A DNA stretch of 64,000 nucleotides from Hyphomicrobiales bacterium (GCA_900471605.1 UCEY01000046.1:8552-72551), one strand, 5' to 3'; positions 1-9,021 are shown, numbered from the stretch's first letter. Numbers and translations are program-made. Notes: generated by a model not told the origin, from the sequence alone.

Positions 1-1
1 C

Positions 2-1261
2 AGGACAGAGGGGGGTGCCTCCAAGCGAGCGGTCGCGTTGGTTTTCGCTGCAATCACGGCCCTCCTCCCCCTCCCCGCGCTCGCCCAGAACCGGCCCGAT
101 GTCGAAAAGCAGTTCCAGCGATGGATCGCGAGCGATCTGGGCCCGGCGGCGAAAAAGGCCGGGATTTCGGAAAAGACGCTGAAAGCAGCCTTTCAGGGCG
201 TAACGCTGAACTGGGACCTGCCGGACCTGGTGCCGCCGGGGTCAACGCCGCCGAAACAGCAGGACCAGAGCCAGGCGGAATTCTCCTCCCCTGGTGCCTA
301 TTTTTCGGAAAAGCGGTTGCAGGGGCTGGCCGAGACCGGCCGGGGGCTGACCTCCACCTATTCGGCGACCTTGAAGAAGATCGAGGCGGCCTATGGGGTG
401 CCGGGCGAGATCGTCGTCGCCATCTGGGGCCGGGAATCCGGCTTCGGCAAGGCGCGGCTTCCCTATTCCGCCGTGCAGGTTCTGGCGACCAAGGCCTTCA
501 TGTCGACCCGCAAGGACATGTTCCGCGAGGAGCTGATCGCGGCCTTGAAGATGATCGAGCGGGGCGATGTGGATCCGGCGACGATGAAGGGGTCCTGGGC
601 CGGCGCGCTCGGCCAGCCACAGTTCATGCCGTCGAGCTACCTCAAATATGCCGTCGATTTCGATGGTGACGGTCGTCCCGACATCTGGAATTCGGTGCCG
701 GACGCGCTCGCCTCGATCGCCCATTACCTGCAGAAGGAAGGCTGGCAGCGCGGCCGCGACTGGGGCTTCGAAGTGACGATCCCGGCAAAGGTCTCCTGCG
801 CGCAGGAGGGCCCCGATCTCGCCAAGCCGATCTCCGCCTGGGCGGCGACCGGCATCACCCGCATTTCCGGCAAGGCCTTTCCCGCAGCCGACCTCAAGGC
901 GGATGGCATGATGCTGGTGCCGGCGGGGCGCAGCGGGCCGGAATTCGTGGTGACGCCGAATTTCTACGTGATCAAGGAATATAACAACTCGGATCTCTAT
1001 GCGCTGTTCATCGGCAACCTCGCCGACCGGATCGCCTCGGGTGCGGGCCCTTTCCAGGCAGCCTGGGGCGATGTCGGCAAGATGCTGCGCTCGGACGTGC
1101 TCGCCATGCAGAAGGCGCTTGTCGCCAAAGGCTACGATGTCGGCAATGTCGACGGACTGCCGGGCTACAAGACCCGCCGTTCGCTCGGCGACTGGCAGTC
1201 GAAGAACGGCATGGCCCCGACCTGTTTTCCCGATGCGTCGCTGAAAGGCAAGATCAGGTAA
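2..1261 (+). CDS. Lytic murein transglycosylase, MltB-like (5' end beyond window)
   Basis: Periplasmic enzyme expected to cleave the MurNAc-GlcNAc bond of peptidoglycan to 1,6-anhydro products. The frame is open to base 2 with no ATG; the only usable in-window start is a TTG at 38, so the true start probably lies upstream. A basic stretch (SKRA) followed by a hydrophobic Ala/Leu run ending ALAQ looks like a signal peptide. The SLT_2-type catalytic core holds the Glu of WGRESGFG (about residue 133 counted from the TTG). A C-terminal peptidoglycan-binding_1 domain (from LRSDVLAMQKAL, about 350-400) contains YDVGNVDG. It ends one base before the stop of the convergent MFS gene, with no visible terminator. 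Confidence 0.85.
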   Translation, partial: RTEGGASKRAVALVFAAITALLPLPALAQNRPDVEKQFQRWIASDLGPAAKKAGISEKTLKAAFQGVTLNWDLPDLVPPGSTPPKQQDQSQAEFSSPGAYFSEKRLQGLAETGRGLTSTYSATLKKIEAAYGVPGEIVVAIWGRESGFGKARLPYSAVQVLATKAFMSTRKDMFREELIAALKMIERGDVDPATMKGSWAGALGQPQFMPSSYLKYAVDFDGDGRPDIWNSVPDALASIAHYLQKEGWQRGRDWGFEVTIPAKVSCAQEGPDLAKPISAWAATGITRISGKAFPAADLKADGMMLVPAGRSGPEFVVTPNFYVIKEYNNSDLYALFIGNLADRIASGAGPFQAAWGDVGKMLRSDVLAMQKALVAKGYDVGNVDGLPGYKTRRSLGDWQSKNGMAPTCFPDASLKGKIR

Positions 1262-2893
1262 TCAATGGTGCAGGTCGGGGGGCGACTTGTGGAAAATGTC
1301 GTCGCTCGGCGGGATCGCCTGGCGCTCGATCATCCGGTGGACGCGCGGGCCCTCCTCGCCCCGATGAAGATTGCGGATCGCATCCCAGGCCTCGGCATCC
1401 GCCTGGGTGCGGCGCTGGTTGTGGCGCACGTAATCGGCCCAGGTGGCCGTGTGATAGGTCTCGGTCCAGATTTCCGGATGTTCCAGATCGCGCATCAGCG
1501 CCCATTGCCGCGCGCCGTCGCGGATGCGGATACGGCGCCGGTTCGACATCAGCGACAGGAACTCCGGAACGTCCTCGTCGGCGATGATGTAATCGACCAT
1601 GTTGACGATCGGTCCGCTGCGCGGCTGCAGGTCGAGGCCTAATAGCGGCACGTTGAACCGGTTGAGCGGATCGAGATTGGCGTCGCTGAACTGAGGCAGC
1701 GGCAGGCGCATGCCGATCACGGCGCCAAGCAGCATGACAAGGCTCGACAGCGTCAGAGCGATCGACACGCCGAACGTATCGGACAGGACACCCCACACCC
1801 AGCTTCCGCCGGCAATGCCGCCGAACGTCGCCGTCTGGTAGAAGGAAAGCGCCCGGGCGACCACCCAGCGCGGCGTCGAAAGCTGCACCGTCGTGTTGAA
1901 CAGCGACAGGGCCAGCACCCAGCAGGCACCGGGCACCAGGAGGACGAGCGCGGTGAGCACCGTACTCGAACTCATGCCGATGACCGCCGCGCTCGCGGAG
2001 AAACCGAGGAAGGACAGGCGGACGATCGATTCGCTCGACAGCTTTTCGCGCAGCCGCGAATTGGCCATCGCGCCGCCGATCGCTCCGACCCCGAAGGCTC
2101 CGAGCATGACGCCGTAGGTCAACGGGCCGCCGGAGACGAGGTCGCGCGCGACGATCGGCAGAAGCGCCAGGACGGCGCTTGCCGAAAGGCCGAAGACAAG
2201 GCCACGGAACAGGACGTTGAGGATGTTCGGCGACATGAGGACGTAACCGAGACCGGCCGAAAGCGCCCGCAGAAGCGTCTCGCGCGGCAGCGCGCTGTCG
2301 CGGCTTTCCGGTTTCCAGCGGATCAAGGCGTAGATCAGGGCGAAATAGCTTACCGAATTGGCGGCGAACGCGGCGGCGGCGCCTGCCGCCGCAACGATCG
2401 CGCCGCCGATCGCGGGGCCGACGCTGCGGGTGATGTTGAAGCCGACGCTGTTGATCGTGACTGCCGCCGGCAGCACCTCGCGGGGCACCATATCGCCGAC
2501 GGAAGCCTGCCAGGCCGGGTTGTTGAGCGCCACGCCGCAGCCGAGCAGGAAGGTGAAGGTCAGAAGCAGCCAGGGCGTCAGAAAGTCGAGGTAGGCAAAC
2601 AGCGTCAGGGTGATCGAGACGATCAGCATGAAGAACTGGGCCGTCAGCATCAGGCTCCGGCGGTTGACGTTGTCGGCAAGCGCGCCGGCAATCAGCGAAA
2701 AGAGCATGATCGGCAGCGCCGTCGAGGCCTGGACCAGTGCGACCATGTCTTCGGAATCGGTGATCGACGTCATCATCCAGGCCGCGCCGACGGCCTGGAT
2801 GAGACTGCCGAAATTGGAGGCGAGGCTGGCGATCCAGATGGTTCTGAAGGTCGGGTGCCTGAAGGGAGCCAGGGTCGATATCCGATCGGGCAC
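1262..2893 (-). CDS. MFS transporter, MFS_3 / EntS-like exporter family
   Basis: Inner-membrane major facilitator of the 'transmembrane secretion effector' type. About 543 residues; roughly the first 400 hold repeated hydrophobic helices, with a family-like loop motif (GALADNVNRRSLM) after TM2. The last ~130 residues are a soluble tail containing DVPEFLSLMSNRRRIRIRDG, which this family usually carries. I place the start at the GTG at 2893 because GAGGA precedes it by four bases; the frame continues upstream to an ATG at 2989 but without a ribosome site. The substrate cannot be told from sequence. It is divergent from the rimP operon. Confidence 0.75.
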   Translation of the reverse strand: MPDRISTLAPFRHPTFRTIWIASLASNFGSLIQAVGAAWMMTSITDSEDMVALVQASTALPIMLFSLIAGALADNVNRRSLMLTAQFFMLIVSITLTLFAYLDFLTPWLLLTFTFLLGCGVALNNPAWQASVGDMVPREVLPAAVTINSVGFNITRSVGPAIGGAIVAAAGAAAAFAANSVSYFALIYALIRWKPESRDSALPRETLLRALSAGLGYVLMSPNILNVLFRGLVFGLSASAVLALLPIVARDLVSGGPLTYGVMLGAFGVGAIGGAMANSRLREKLSSESIVRLSFLGFSASAAVIGMSSSTVLTALVLLVPGACWVLALSLFNTTVQLSTPRWVVARALSFYQTATFGGIAGGSWVWGVLSDTFGVSIALTLSSLVMLLGAVIGMRLPLPQFSDANLDPLNRFNVPLLGLDLQPRSGPIVNMVDYIIADEDVPEFLSLMSNRRRIRIRDGARQWALMRDLEHPEIWTETYHTATWADYVRHNQRRTQADAEAWDAIRNLHRGEEGPRVHRMIERQAIPPSDDIFHKSPPDLHH

Positions 2894-2983
2894 TTTGTCC
2901 TCGTTCTTTCGTGCGTCGTTCCAAACGGTTATAGACCCGGCAGAACCAAATTCCAGCCGCCAGGCCCCCAGAATATGCGACTC

Positions 2984-3012
2984 TTGCAATCGGGGGGCTG
3001 AAAGCGTATATG
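2984..3012 (+). promoter_or_regulatory. Sigma70-type promoter candidate for the rimP operon
   Basis: TTGCAA at 2984-2989 and TATATG at 3007-3012 are separated by 17 bases. Transcription would start near 3019, about 115 bases before the rimP start, and the resulting leader would contain the hairpin at 3041-3070. This is a sequence match only. Confidence 0.5.
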
Positions 3013-3040
3013 CAGCCCATATTCTTGATCGTCCGATGAA

Positions 3041-3070
3041 GAGTGGGCCCCACCGGACCCGCTCTTTTTT
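3041..3070 (+). terminator. Rho-independent terminator-like hairpin in the rimP leader (possible attenuator)
   Basis: GAGTGGGCCC at 3041-3050 pairs with GGACCCGCTC at 3055-3064 (one G-T wobble, one mismatch) around the loop CACC and is followed at once by six T. It lies between the proposed promoter and rimP, and the gene on the other side is divergent, so it can only act on rimP-operon transcripts. A second self-complementary TGGGCCCA at 3098-3105 could compete for the 5' arm, as an anti-terminator would. Confidence 0.6.
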
Positions 3071-3134
3071 GTTAGGCGATCACTGTAACCCAGACATTGG
3101 GCCCAGCTATGGGGCAATGATTGCCGGAGAGCTT

Positions 3135-3728
3135 ATGCCGCAAACCGAATACGAGCCGCGGCTCATCATCGAGACCGGGCTGGACCTGAGGGTCGCCGAA
3201 ATCATCGAGCCGGTCCTGACCGCCATGGATTATCGCCTGGTGCGCGTCCGGATGCTGAACCAGAACGGCGCGACGCTGCAGATCATGGCCGAGCGCAACG
3301 ACGGGACCATGGATGTGGACGGCTGCGAAGCGGTGTCCGTGGCGATTTCGCCGGTTCTGGATGTGGAAGATCCGATCGATCGGGAGTATCATCTGGAAGT
3401 GTCCTCGCCGGGCATCGACCGCCCGATGGTGCGCAAGTCGGATTTCACCCGCTGGCTCAACCATCTGGTCAAATGCGAAACGTCGATCATGATCGACAAT
3501 CGCAAGCGGTTCCGCGGCAAGATTACGGAAAGCGATACGGACGGTTTCACGATCGAGCGGGACCAGGTCGCCTATGGCGAGGAACCGCGGGTGACGATCC
3601 CGTTTTCGGCACTGGCCGAAGCAAAGCTCATCCTGACCGACGATCTGATCCGCGACGCGCTTCGGGCCGACAAGCTCGCCAAGGCACAGGCCGCGAACCA
3701 GAACGGCGAAGACGACGACGAAGAATAA
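3135..3728 (+). CDS. rimP: Ribosome maturation factor RimP
   Basis: Cytoplasmic assembly factor for the 30S subunit. 197 residues. The N-terminal domain carries the conserved stretch MDYRLVRVRMLNQNGATLQI. The middle has the family hallmark YHLEVSSPGIDRPM (about 95-108), followed by a C-terminal SH3-like beta domain (RFRGKITES) and an acidic tail (GEDDDEE). The ATG at 3135 is chosen because GGAG ends a few bases upstream; an in-frame ATG at 3117 has no such site. First gene of the rimP-nusA-ylxR-infB operon, 64 bases before nusA. Confidence 0.95.
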   Translation: MPQTEYEPRLIIETGLDLRVAEIIEPVLTAMDYRLVRVRMLNQNGATLQIMAERNDGTMDVDGCEAVSVAISPVLDVEDPIDREYHLEVSSPGIDRPMVRKSDFTRWLNHLVKCETSIMIDNRKRFRGKITESDTDGFTIERDQVAYGEEPRVTIPFSALAEAKLILTDDLIRDALRADKLAKAQAANQNGEDDDEE

Positions 3729-3792
3729 CCGAACCAACCCGGTGCCGAGAAGCACCCCCTCGCAAGCATGCGAATGACGGAGACCAACGACA

Positions 3793-5406
3793 ATGGCAGT
3801 GAGCGCAAACCGGCTTGAACTTCTGCAGATCGCAGATGCTGTAGCCCGCGAAAAGGTCATCGACCGCGAGATCGTGCTGGCTGCGATGGCCGACGCCATC
3901 CAGAAGGCTGCCCGCTCCCGCTACGGTTCGGAAACCAACATCCGCGCCGACATCAATTCCAAGACCGGCGAAATCCGCCTCCAGCGCCTGCTTGAGGTCG
4001 TCGAGCACGCCGAGGATTACGGCACGCAGATCCCGCTGGCGCTGGCGCTCGACCGCAATGTCGACGCCAAGATCGGCGACTTCATCGCCGACCCGCTGCC
4101 GCCGATGGATTTCGGCCGTATCGCCGCCCAGTCGGCCAAGCAGGTCATCGTCCAGAAGGTGCGCGAAGCCGAGCGCGACCGCCAGTTCGACGAGTTCAAG
4201 GACCGCGTCGGCGAAATCGTCAACGGTACCGTCAAGCGCGTCGAATACGGCAACGTCATCGTCGATCTCGGCCGTGGCGAAGGCATTATCCGCCGCGACG
4301 AGATGATCCCGCGCGAAAACATGCGTTATGGCGATCGCGTCCGCGCATATGTCTACGACGTGCGCCGCGAACAGCGCGGCCCGCAGATCTTCCTGTCGCG
4401 CACCCATCCGCAGTTCATGGTGAAGCTGTTCACCATGGAAGTGCCGGAAATCTACGACGGCATCATCCAGATCAAGTCGGTCGCCCGCGATCCGGGTTCG
4501 CGTGCCAAGATCGCCGTCATTTCGAACGATAGCTCGATCGATCCGGTCGGCGCCTGCGTCGGTATGCGCGGTTCCAGAGTCCAGGCCGTCGTCGGCGAAT
4601 TGCAGGGCGAAAAGATCGACATCATTCCGTGGTCCCAGGATCCGGCGTCGTTCATCGTCAACGCCTTGCAGCCGGCCGAAGTCGCCAAGGTGGTTCTCGA
4701 CGAGGATGCGGAACGGATCGAAGTGGTGGTTCCGGACGAGCAGCTGTCGCTCGCCATCGGCCGCCGCGGCCAGAACGTCCGCCTCGCGTCGCAGCTGACC
4801 GGCTGGGACATCGACATCATGACGGAAGCCGAAGAGTCGGAGCGCCGCCAGAAGGAATTCAACGAGCGCACCAACCTCTTCATGGACGCGCTCGACGTCG
4901 ACGAGATGGTCGGCCAGGTGCTGGCTTCGGAAGGTTTCGCGCAGGTCGAGGAACTGGCCTATGTCGATCTCGACGAAATCTCCTCGATCGACGGTTTCGA
5001 CGAAGACACCGCGACCGAAATCCAGACACGCGCCCGCGAATATCTCGAGCGGATCGAAGCCGAGATGGACGCCAAGCGCAAGGAACTCGGCGTCGAGGAC
5101 GAGTTGCGCCAGATCGACGGCCTGAACGGCCAGATGCTCGTCGCGCTCGGCGAGGACGGCATCAAGACGATCGAGGACTTTGCCGGCTGCGCCGCCGACG
5201 ACCTCGTCGGCTGGAGCGAACGCAAGGACGGCGTCACGAAGAAGTTCGAAGGCCTGTTCTCGAAATTCGACGTTTCCCGCGTCGAGGCAGAAAACATGAT
5301 CGTCCAGGCCCGCCTGGCTGCCGGCTGGATCACCGAGGAAGATCTCGCCAAGGATGCCGAGCCGGAAGCGGACGCGGAGGAGGCGGACGCCGCTGAGCAG
5401 GAATGA
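3793..5406 (+). CDS. nusA: Transcription termination/antitermination factor NusA
   Basis: RNA polymerase-associated factor for pausing, termination and antitermination. 537 residues: an N-terminal RNAP-binding domain; an S1 domain around 135-200 (VNGTVKRVEYGNVIVDLGRGEG); two KH domains (GACVGMRGSRVQAVVGEL; then AIGRRGQNVRLASQLTGWDI); and a C-terminal part with two helix-hairpin-helix repeats (about 365-510) ending in an acidic tail. GGAG lies 12 bases before the ATG. Its TGA overlaps the ylxR start (ATGA). If NusA acts on the leader hairpin at 3041-3070 the operon would be autoregulated; that is inference. Confidence 0.97.
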   Translation: MAVSANRLELLQIADAVAREKVIDREIVLAAMADAIQKAARSRYGSETNIRADINSKTGEIRLQRLLEVVEHAEDYGTQIPLALALDRNVDAKIGDFIADPLPPMDFGRIAAQSAKQVIVQKVREAERDRQFDEFKDRVGEIVNGTVKRVEYGNVIVDLGRGEGIIRRDEMIPRENMRYGDRVRAYVYDVRREQRGPQIFLSRTHPQFMVKLFTMEVPEIYDGIIQIKSVARDPGSRAKIAVISNDSSIDPVGACVGMRGSRVQAVVGELQGEKIDIIPWSQDPASFIVNALQPAEVAKVVLDEDAERIEVVVPDEQLSLAIGRRGQNVRLASQLTGWDIDIMTEAEESERRQKEFNERTNLFMDALDVDEMVGQVLASEGFAQVEELAYVDLDEISSIDGFDEDTATEIQTRAREYLERIEAEMDAKRKELGVEDELRQIDGLNGQMLVALGEDGIKTIEDFAGCAADDLVGWSERKDGVTKKFEGLFSKFDVSRVEAENMIVQARLAAGWITEEDLAKDAEPEADAEEADAAEQE

Positions 5407-6107
5407 TCCCGCTCGCCAATGAGCCGGATGCAACCGAAAACGGACCTGCCGATGATGACCTGGACGAGATCGTCGTGAACGACCGTACCTGCATCGTCAC
5501 CCGCGAGACCGGATCGCCGGAAACGCTGATCCGCTTCGTGGCCGGGCCGAACGGCCAGGTCGTGCCCGATCTGAAGCGCCAGCTTCCGGGCCGCGGCTGC
5601 TGGATCAAGGCTGAACGGTCGCTCGTCGACCGTGCGGTCGCCAGGAAGCTTTTCGCCCGGGCTCTCAAGACCGAGGCGAAGGCGGATGCGGATCTCGGCG
5701 CGCTGGTGGACCGCCTGCTCGCCGCCGATCTCGTCGGCATGATGAACATGGCGCGCAAGGCGAGCCAGTTCGTCACCGGCGCCATGAAGGTGGATGCCGC
5801 CGTCCGCTCGGGCGCGGCGCTTGCAGTGTTCCATGCGACCGACGCGGCCGCCGATGGAGTGAGGAAAATAGACCAGGCCCGCAAGGCCTGGAAGCTCGGC
5901 TCGAATGCCGAGGAAGACATTCCGTCCTTTTCGCTCTTCACCGGAGCGGAATTGGACGAAGTGATGGGCCAGAATGCTTTTATCCATGCTTGCGCGCTTG
6001 CAGGGCAGGCGGGTGAGGGTGTAGTGAAGCGCGCAACCATGCTCGAAAGGTACCGAGATGTCGGTCAATCCGGAGCAGATGGCGGCGCTGGCCAGCGAAA
6101 ACTATGA
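5403..6107 (+). CDS. ylxR: YlxR-family RNA-binding protein (DUF448) with L7Ae-like C-terminal domain
   Basis: 234 residues. The N-terminal DUF448 domain (about 25-90) has NDRTCIVTRETGSPETLIRF and PGRGCWI, the usual YlxR core; the family normally has RxCxxC(R/K) here, and this copy reads RTCIVTR, so the second Cys is absent. The second half (about 100-200, MNMARKASQFVTGAMKVDAAVRSG) matches the L7Ae/L30e-like part seen in alphaproteobacterial fusions. Translationally coupled to nusA by a 4-base overlap. A likely ribosome- or RNA-associated protein; the precise role is not settled. Confidence 0.88.
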   Translation: MIPLANEPDATENGPADDDLDEIVVNDRTCIVTRETGSPETLIRFVAGPNGQVVPDLKRQLPGRGCWIKAERSLVDRAVARKLFARALKTEAKADADLGALVDRLLAADLVGMMNMARKASQFVTGAMKVDAAVRSGAALAVFHATDAAADGVRKIDQARKAWKLGSNAEEDIPSFSLFTGAELDEVMGQNAFIHACALAGQAGEGVVKRATMLERYRDVGQSGADGGAGQRKL

Positions 6108-6168
6108 CGCGGTCACCGGCGAATGCCGGCCGCCATTTTGGATGTACGGATTAAACGACAGGTTCTGA
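6058..6168 (+). CDS. Possible 36-residue small protein between ylxR and infB
   Basis: An ATG at 6058 preceded by AGG seven bases upstream opens 36 codons in a different frame from ylxR, overlapping its last 50 bases and ending 39 bases before infB. The peptide begins MSVNPEQMAALASEN and ends FWMYGLNDRF, a balanced composition unlike the Arg/Ala-rich shadows typical of this GC-rich DNA. I do not recognise it. It could be a real small protein, a leader peptide that couples translation to infB, or chance. Confidence 0.25.
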   Translation: MSVNPEQMAALASENYDAVTGECRPPFWMYGLNDRF

Positions 6169-6178
6169 TGGCTTCCAT

Positions 6179-6206
6179 CCGTTCCTGTCCGAAGGAACAG
6201 GAACGG
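6179..6206 (+). promoter_or_regulatory. Hairpin sequestering the infB ribosome-binding site
   Basis: CCGTTCCTGT (6179-6188) pairs perfectly with ACAGGAACGG (6197-6206); the inner CC/GG pairs around GAA with one bulged A. The 3' arm contains AGGA (6199-6202), the only Shine-Dalgarno candidate for the infB ATG at 6208, and the stem ends one base before that ATG. A 10-bp uninterrupted stem in this place should limit initiation unless opened by a protein, by ribosomes arriving from upstream, or by temperature. Confidence 0.6.
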
Positions 6207-6207
6207 A

Positions 6208-9021
6208 ATGACCGACAACAAAGACGACAAGACACTCGGCGTAAAGAAGACCCTTACACTGAAGCCATCGGGGATGAGCCAGGGTACCGTCCGTCAGGAC
6301 ATGGGTCGCGGTCGCACCAAGGCGGTCGTCGTCGAAACAGTGAAGCGGCGGCCGACCCGGCCGATCGACGAAAAGCCGGCAATCACGCCCGCAGCCGCGC
6401 CTGCGCCCGCACCGCGGGTGGTAGAGGCCGTTGCGCAGCCGGTCGCGCCCCAGCGTCCGCCGCAGCCGCAGGCGGCTGCTCCCGCGCCGCGCATCCACCA
6501 GCCGGGTGCCCCGAACCAGCGGCCGCAACAGCCGCAGCATGGCCAGCGCCCGCCGCAATCCGGCCAGCCGCAGCGGCCGCAGCAGTCCGGCCAGCCGCAG
6601 CGTCCGCAATCCAGCCAGCCGCAGCGTCCGCAGCAGCGTCAGGGCGCGGTATTGCACGACCTCTCCGCAGGCGAGATGGAAGCCCGTCGCCGTGCGCTGA
6701 TGGAAGCGCAGGCACGTGAAGTCATCGAAGCCAAGCAGCGGGCCGAGGACGAGGCACGCCGCAAGGTCGAGGAAGAACGCCGCAAGGCCGAGGAAGCCGC
6801 CGAGGCTGCCCGTCGTGCCGCCGAACCCAAGGTCGAGCCGGCCCCCGCCGAGGTGCAGGCGCCAGCCGCCGCCCCCGCGGTTGCCGAAAAGCCGGCCGAA
6901 CGCGCCGCCGGAGCTCCCGCCGGCCGTCCGGCCGATGCACGTCCGCAGGCTCCGCGGCCTGCTGCACCCGGCGCCGCACCTGCGGCACTGCCGGTTGCCG
7001 GCCGCCGCAAGGGCGCCGACGAAGAAGATGACGATCGCGGCCCGCCGCGTGGGGCGCCTGGCCGTGGCCGGGTCGCCGCTCCGGCGCCCGCCAAGGTTCC
7101 TGCCCGTCCGAAGACCGAGGACGAACGCCGTCGCGGCAAGCTGACGGTGACCACGGTCAGCACGGACGAGGACGGCAATGCCCGTGGCCGTTCGATGGCC
7201 GCGACCCGCCGCCGGCAGGAGAAGTTCCGCCGCAGCCAGATGCAGGAAACGCGCGAAAAGGTCATGCGCGAAGTCATCCTGCCGGAAACCATCACCATTC
7301 AGGAACTGTCGCAGCGCATGTCCGAACGCGCCGTCGACGTGATCAAGTACCTGATGAAGGAAGGCCAGATGATGAAGCCGGGCGACGTCATCGACGCCGA
7401 CCTTGCCGAGCTCATCGCCGGCGAATTTGGCCATACGGTCAAGCGCGTTTCGGAATCCGACGTCGAAGAAGGCATCTTCAACAAGACGGACGACGAAGGC
7501 GAGATGGTTTCGCGCCCGCCGGTTGTCACCATCATGGGCCATGTCGACCACGGCAAGACCTCGCTGCTCGACGCCATCCGCCATGCCAACGTGGTCTCCG
7601 GCGAAGCCGGCGGCATCACCCAGCATATCGGCGCCTACCAGGTCGAGCAGAACGGCCAGAAGATCACCTTCATCGACACCCCGGGCCACGCCGCCTTCAC
7701 GGCCATGCGTGCCCGCGGTGCGCAGGCGACGGATATCGCGATCCTGGTGGTCGCGGCCGACGACAGCGTGATGCCGCAGACGATCGAGTCCATCAACCAC
7801 GCCAAGGCGGCCGGTGTTCCGATCATCGTGGCGATCAACAAGATCGACAAGCACGAAGCCAAGCCGGACAAGGTCCGCCAGCAGCTTCTGCAGCACGAAG
7901 TCTTCGTTGAATCGCTCGGCGGTGAAGTGCTCGACGTCGAGGTTTCGGCCAAGAACAAGACCAACCTCGACAAGCTGCTCGAAGCCGTGCTGCTGCAGGC
8001 CGAAATCCTCGACCTGAAGGCCGACCCGAGCCGTACGGCCGAAGGTACCGTCATCGAAGCCCAGCTCGACCGCGGCCGCGGTGCGGTTGCGACCGTTCTG
8101 GTCCAGAAGGGTACGCTGAAGCCGGGCCAGATCATCGTTGCCGGCGATCAGTGGGGTCGCGTCCGCGCGCTCGTCACCGACAAGGGCGACCACGTCAAGG
8201 AAGCCGGCCCGGCGATGCCGGTCGAAGTGCTCGGTCTTTCCGGCACGCCGGCCGCAGGCGACAAGTTCGCCGTCGTCGAAAACGAAAGCCGCGCTCGCGA
8301 GATTTCCGAATATCGCCAGCGTCTTGCCCGCGACAAGGCGGCTGCCCGCCAGTCCGGTCAGCGCGGTTCGCTCGAACAGATGATGAGCAAGCTGCAGGAT
8401 ACCGGCTTCAAGGAGTTCCCGCTGGTCATCAAGGGCGACGTGCAGGGTTCGATCGAAGCGATCATCGCCTCGCTCGACAAACTCGGCACCGACGAAGTTC
8501 GTGCCCGCATCGTTCACTCGGGCGCCGGCGCCATCACGGAATCGGATATCTCGCTGGCCGAGGCTTCCAACGCCGCGATCATCGGCTTCAACGTCCGTGC
8601 CAACGCCCAGGCGCGCACGGCCGCAGAGCGCAACGGCATCGAGATCCGCTACTACAACATCATCTACGATCTGGTGGATGACGTGAAGCAGGCGATGTCG
8701 GGCCTGCTCTCGCCGGAACGCCGCGAAACCTTCATCGGCAATGCCGAGATCCTGGAAGTGTTCAACATTACCAAGGTCGGCAAGGTCGCAGGTTGCCGTG
8801 TCGTCGAAGGCAAGGTCGAGCGTGGAGCGGGCGTGCGCCTTATCCGCGACAACGTCGTCGTCCACGAAGGCAAGCTCAAGACGCTCAAGCGCTTCAAGGA
8901 CGAAGTCAGCGAAGTGCCGATGGGTCAGGAATGCGGCATGGCGTTCGAGAACTACGAGGACATGCGCGTCGGCGATACGATCGAATGCTTCCGCGTGGAG
9001 CATATCACGCGCACGCTGTGA
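6208..9021 (+). CDS. infB: Translation initiation factor IF-2
   Basis: GTPase that delivers initiator tRNA to the 30S subunit. 937 residues. The N-terminal third is a Pro/Gln/Ala-rich low-complexity region with degenerate QPQRPQ repeats (about 95-145), then a charged coiled-coil-like stretch (EEERRKAEEAAEAARR). The G domain starts near 440 with GHVDHGKT (444-451), DTPGHAAF and NKID. Domains II to IV follow (VIEAQLDRGRGAVATVLVQKGTL; VIKGDVQGS; GNAEILEVFNITKVGKVAGC). Last conserved member of the operon; its stop overlaps a GTG of the next frame, but that gene more likely starts at 9060. The Shine-Dalgarno lies in the hairpin 6179-6206. Confidence 0.97.
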   Translation: MTDNKDDKTLGVKKTLTLKPSGMSQGTVRQDMGRGRTKAVVVETVKRRPTRPIDEKPAITPAAAPAPAPRVVEAVAQPVAPQRPPQPQAAAPAPRIHQPGAPNQRPQQPQHGQRPPQSGQPQRPQQSGQPQRPQSSQPQRPQQRQGAVLHDLSAGEMEARRRALMEAQAREVIEAKQRAEDEARRKVEEERRKAEEAAEAARRAAEPKVEPAPAEVQAPAAAPAVAEKPAERAAGAPAGRPADARPQAPRPAAPGAAPAALPVAGRRKGADEEDDDRGPPRGAPGRGRVAAPAPAKVPARPKTEDERRRGKLTVTTVSTDEDGNARGRSMAATRRRQEKFRRSQMQETREKVMREVILPETITIQELSQRMSERAVDVIKYLMKEGQMMKPGDVIDADLAELIAGEFGHTVKRVSESDVEEGIFNKTDDEGEMVSRPPVVTIMGHVDHGKTSLLDAIRHANVVSGEAGGITQHIGAYQVEQNGQKITFIDTPGHAAFTAMRARGAQATDIAILVVAADDSVMPQTIESINHAKAAGVPIIVAINKIDKHEAKPDKVRQQLLQHEVFVESLGGEVLDVEVSAKNKTNLDKLLEAVLLQAEILDLKADPSRTAEGTVIEAQLDRGRGAVATVLVQKGTLKPGQIIVAGDQWGRVRALVTDKGDHVKEAGPAMPVEVLGLSGTPAAGDKFAVVENESRAREISEYRQRLARDKAAARQSGQRGSLEQMMSKLQDTGFKEFPLVIKGDVQGSIEAIIASLDKLGTDEVRARIVHSGAGAITESDISLAEASNAAIIGFNVRANAQARTAAERNGIEIRYYNIIYDLVDDVKQAMSGLLSPERRETFIGNAEILEVFNITKVGKVAGCRVVEGKVERGAGVRLIRDNVVVHEGKLKTLKRFKDEVSEVPMGQECGMAFENYEDMRVGDTIECFRVEHITRTL

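Noticed and set aside
3628..5433. Minus-strand frame of about 600 codons across nusA
   Set aside because: Composition is typical of antisense shadow; nusA has every expected domain.
6530..6660. CRISPR-like short repeats
   Set aside because: These are degenerate codons of the Gln-Pro-rich IF-2 N-terminus, in frame and without spacers.
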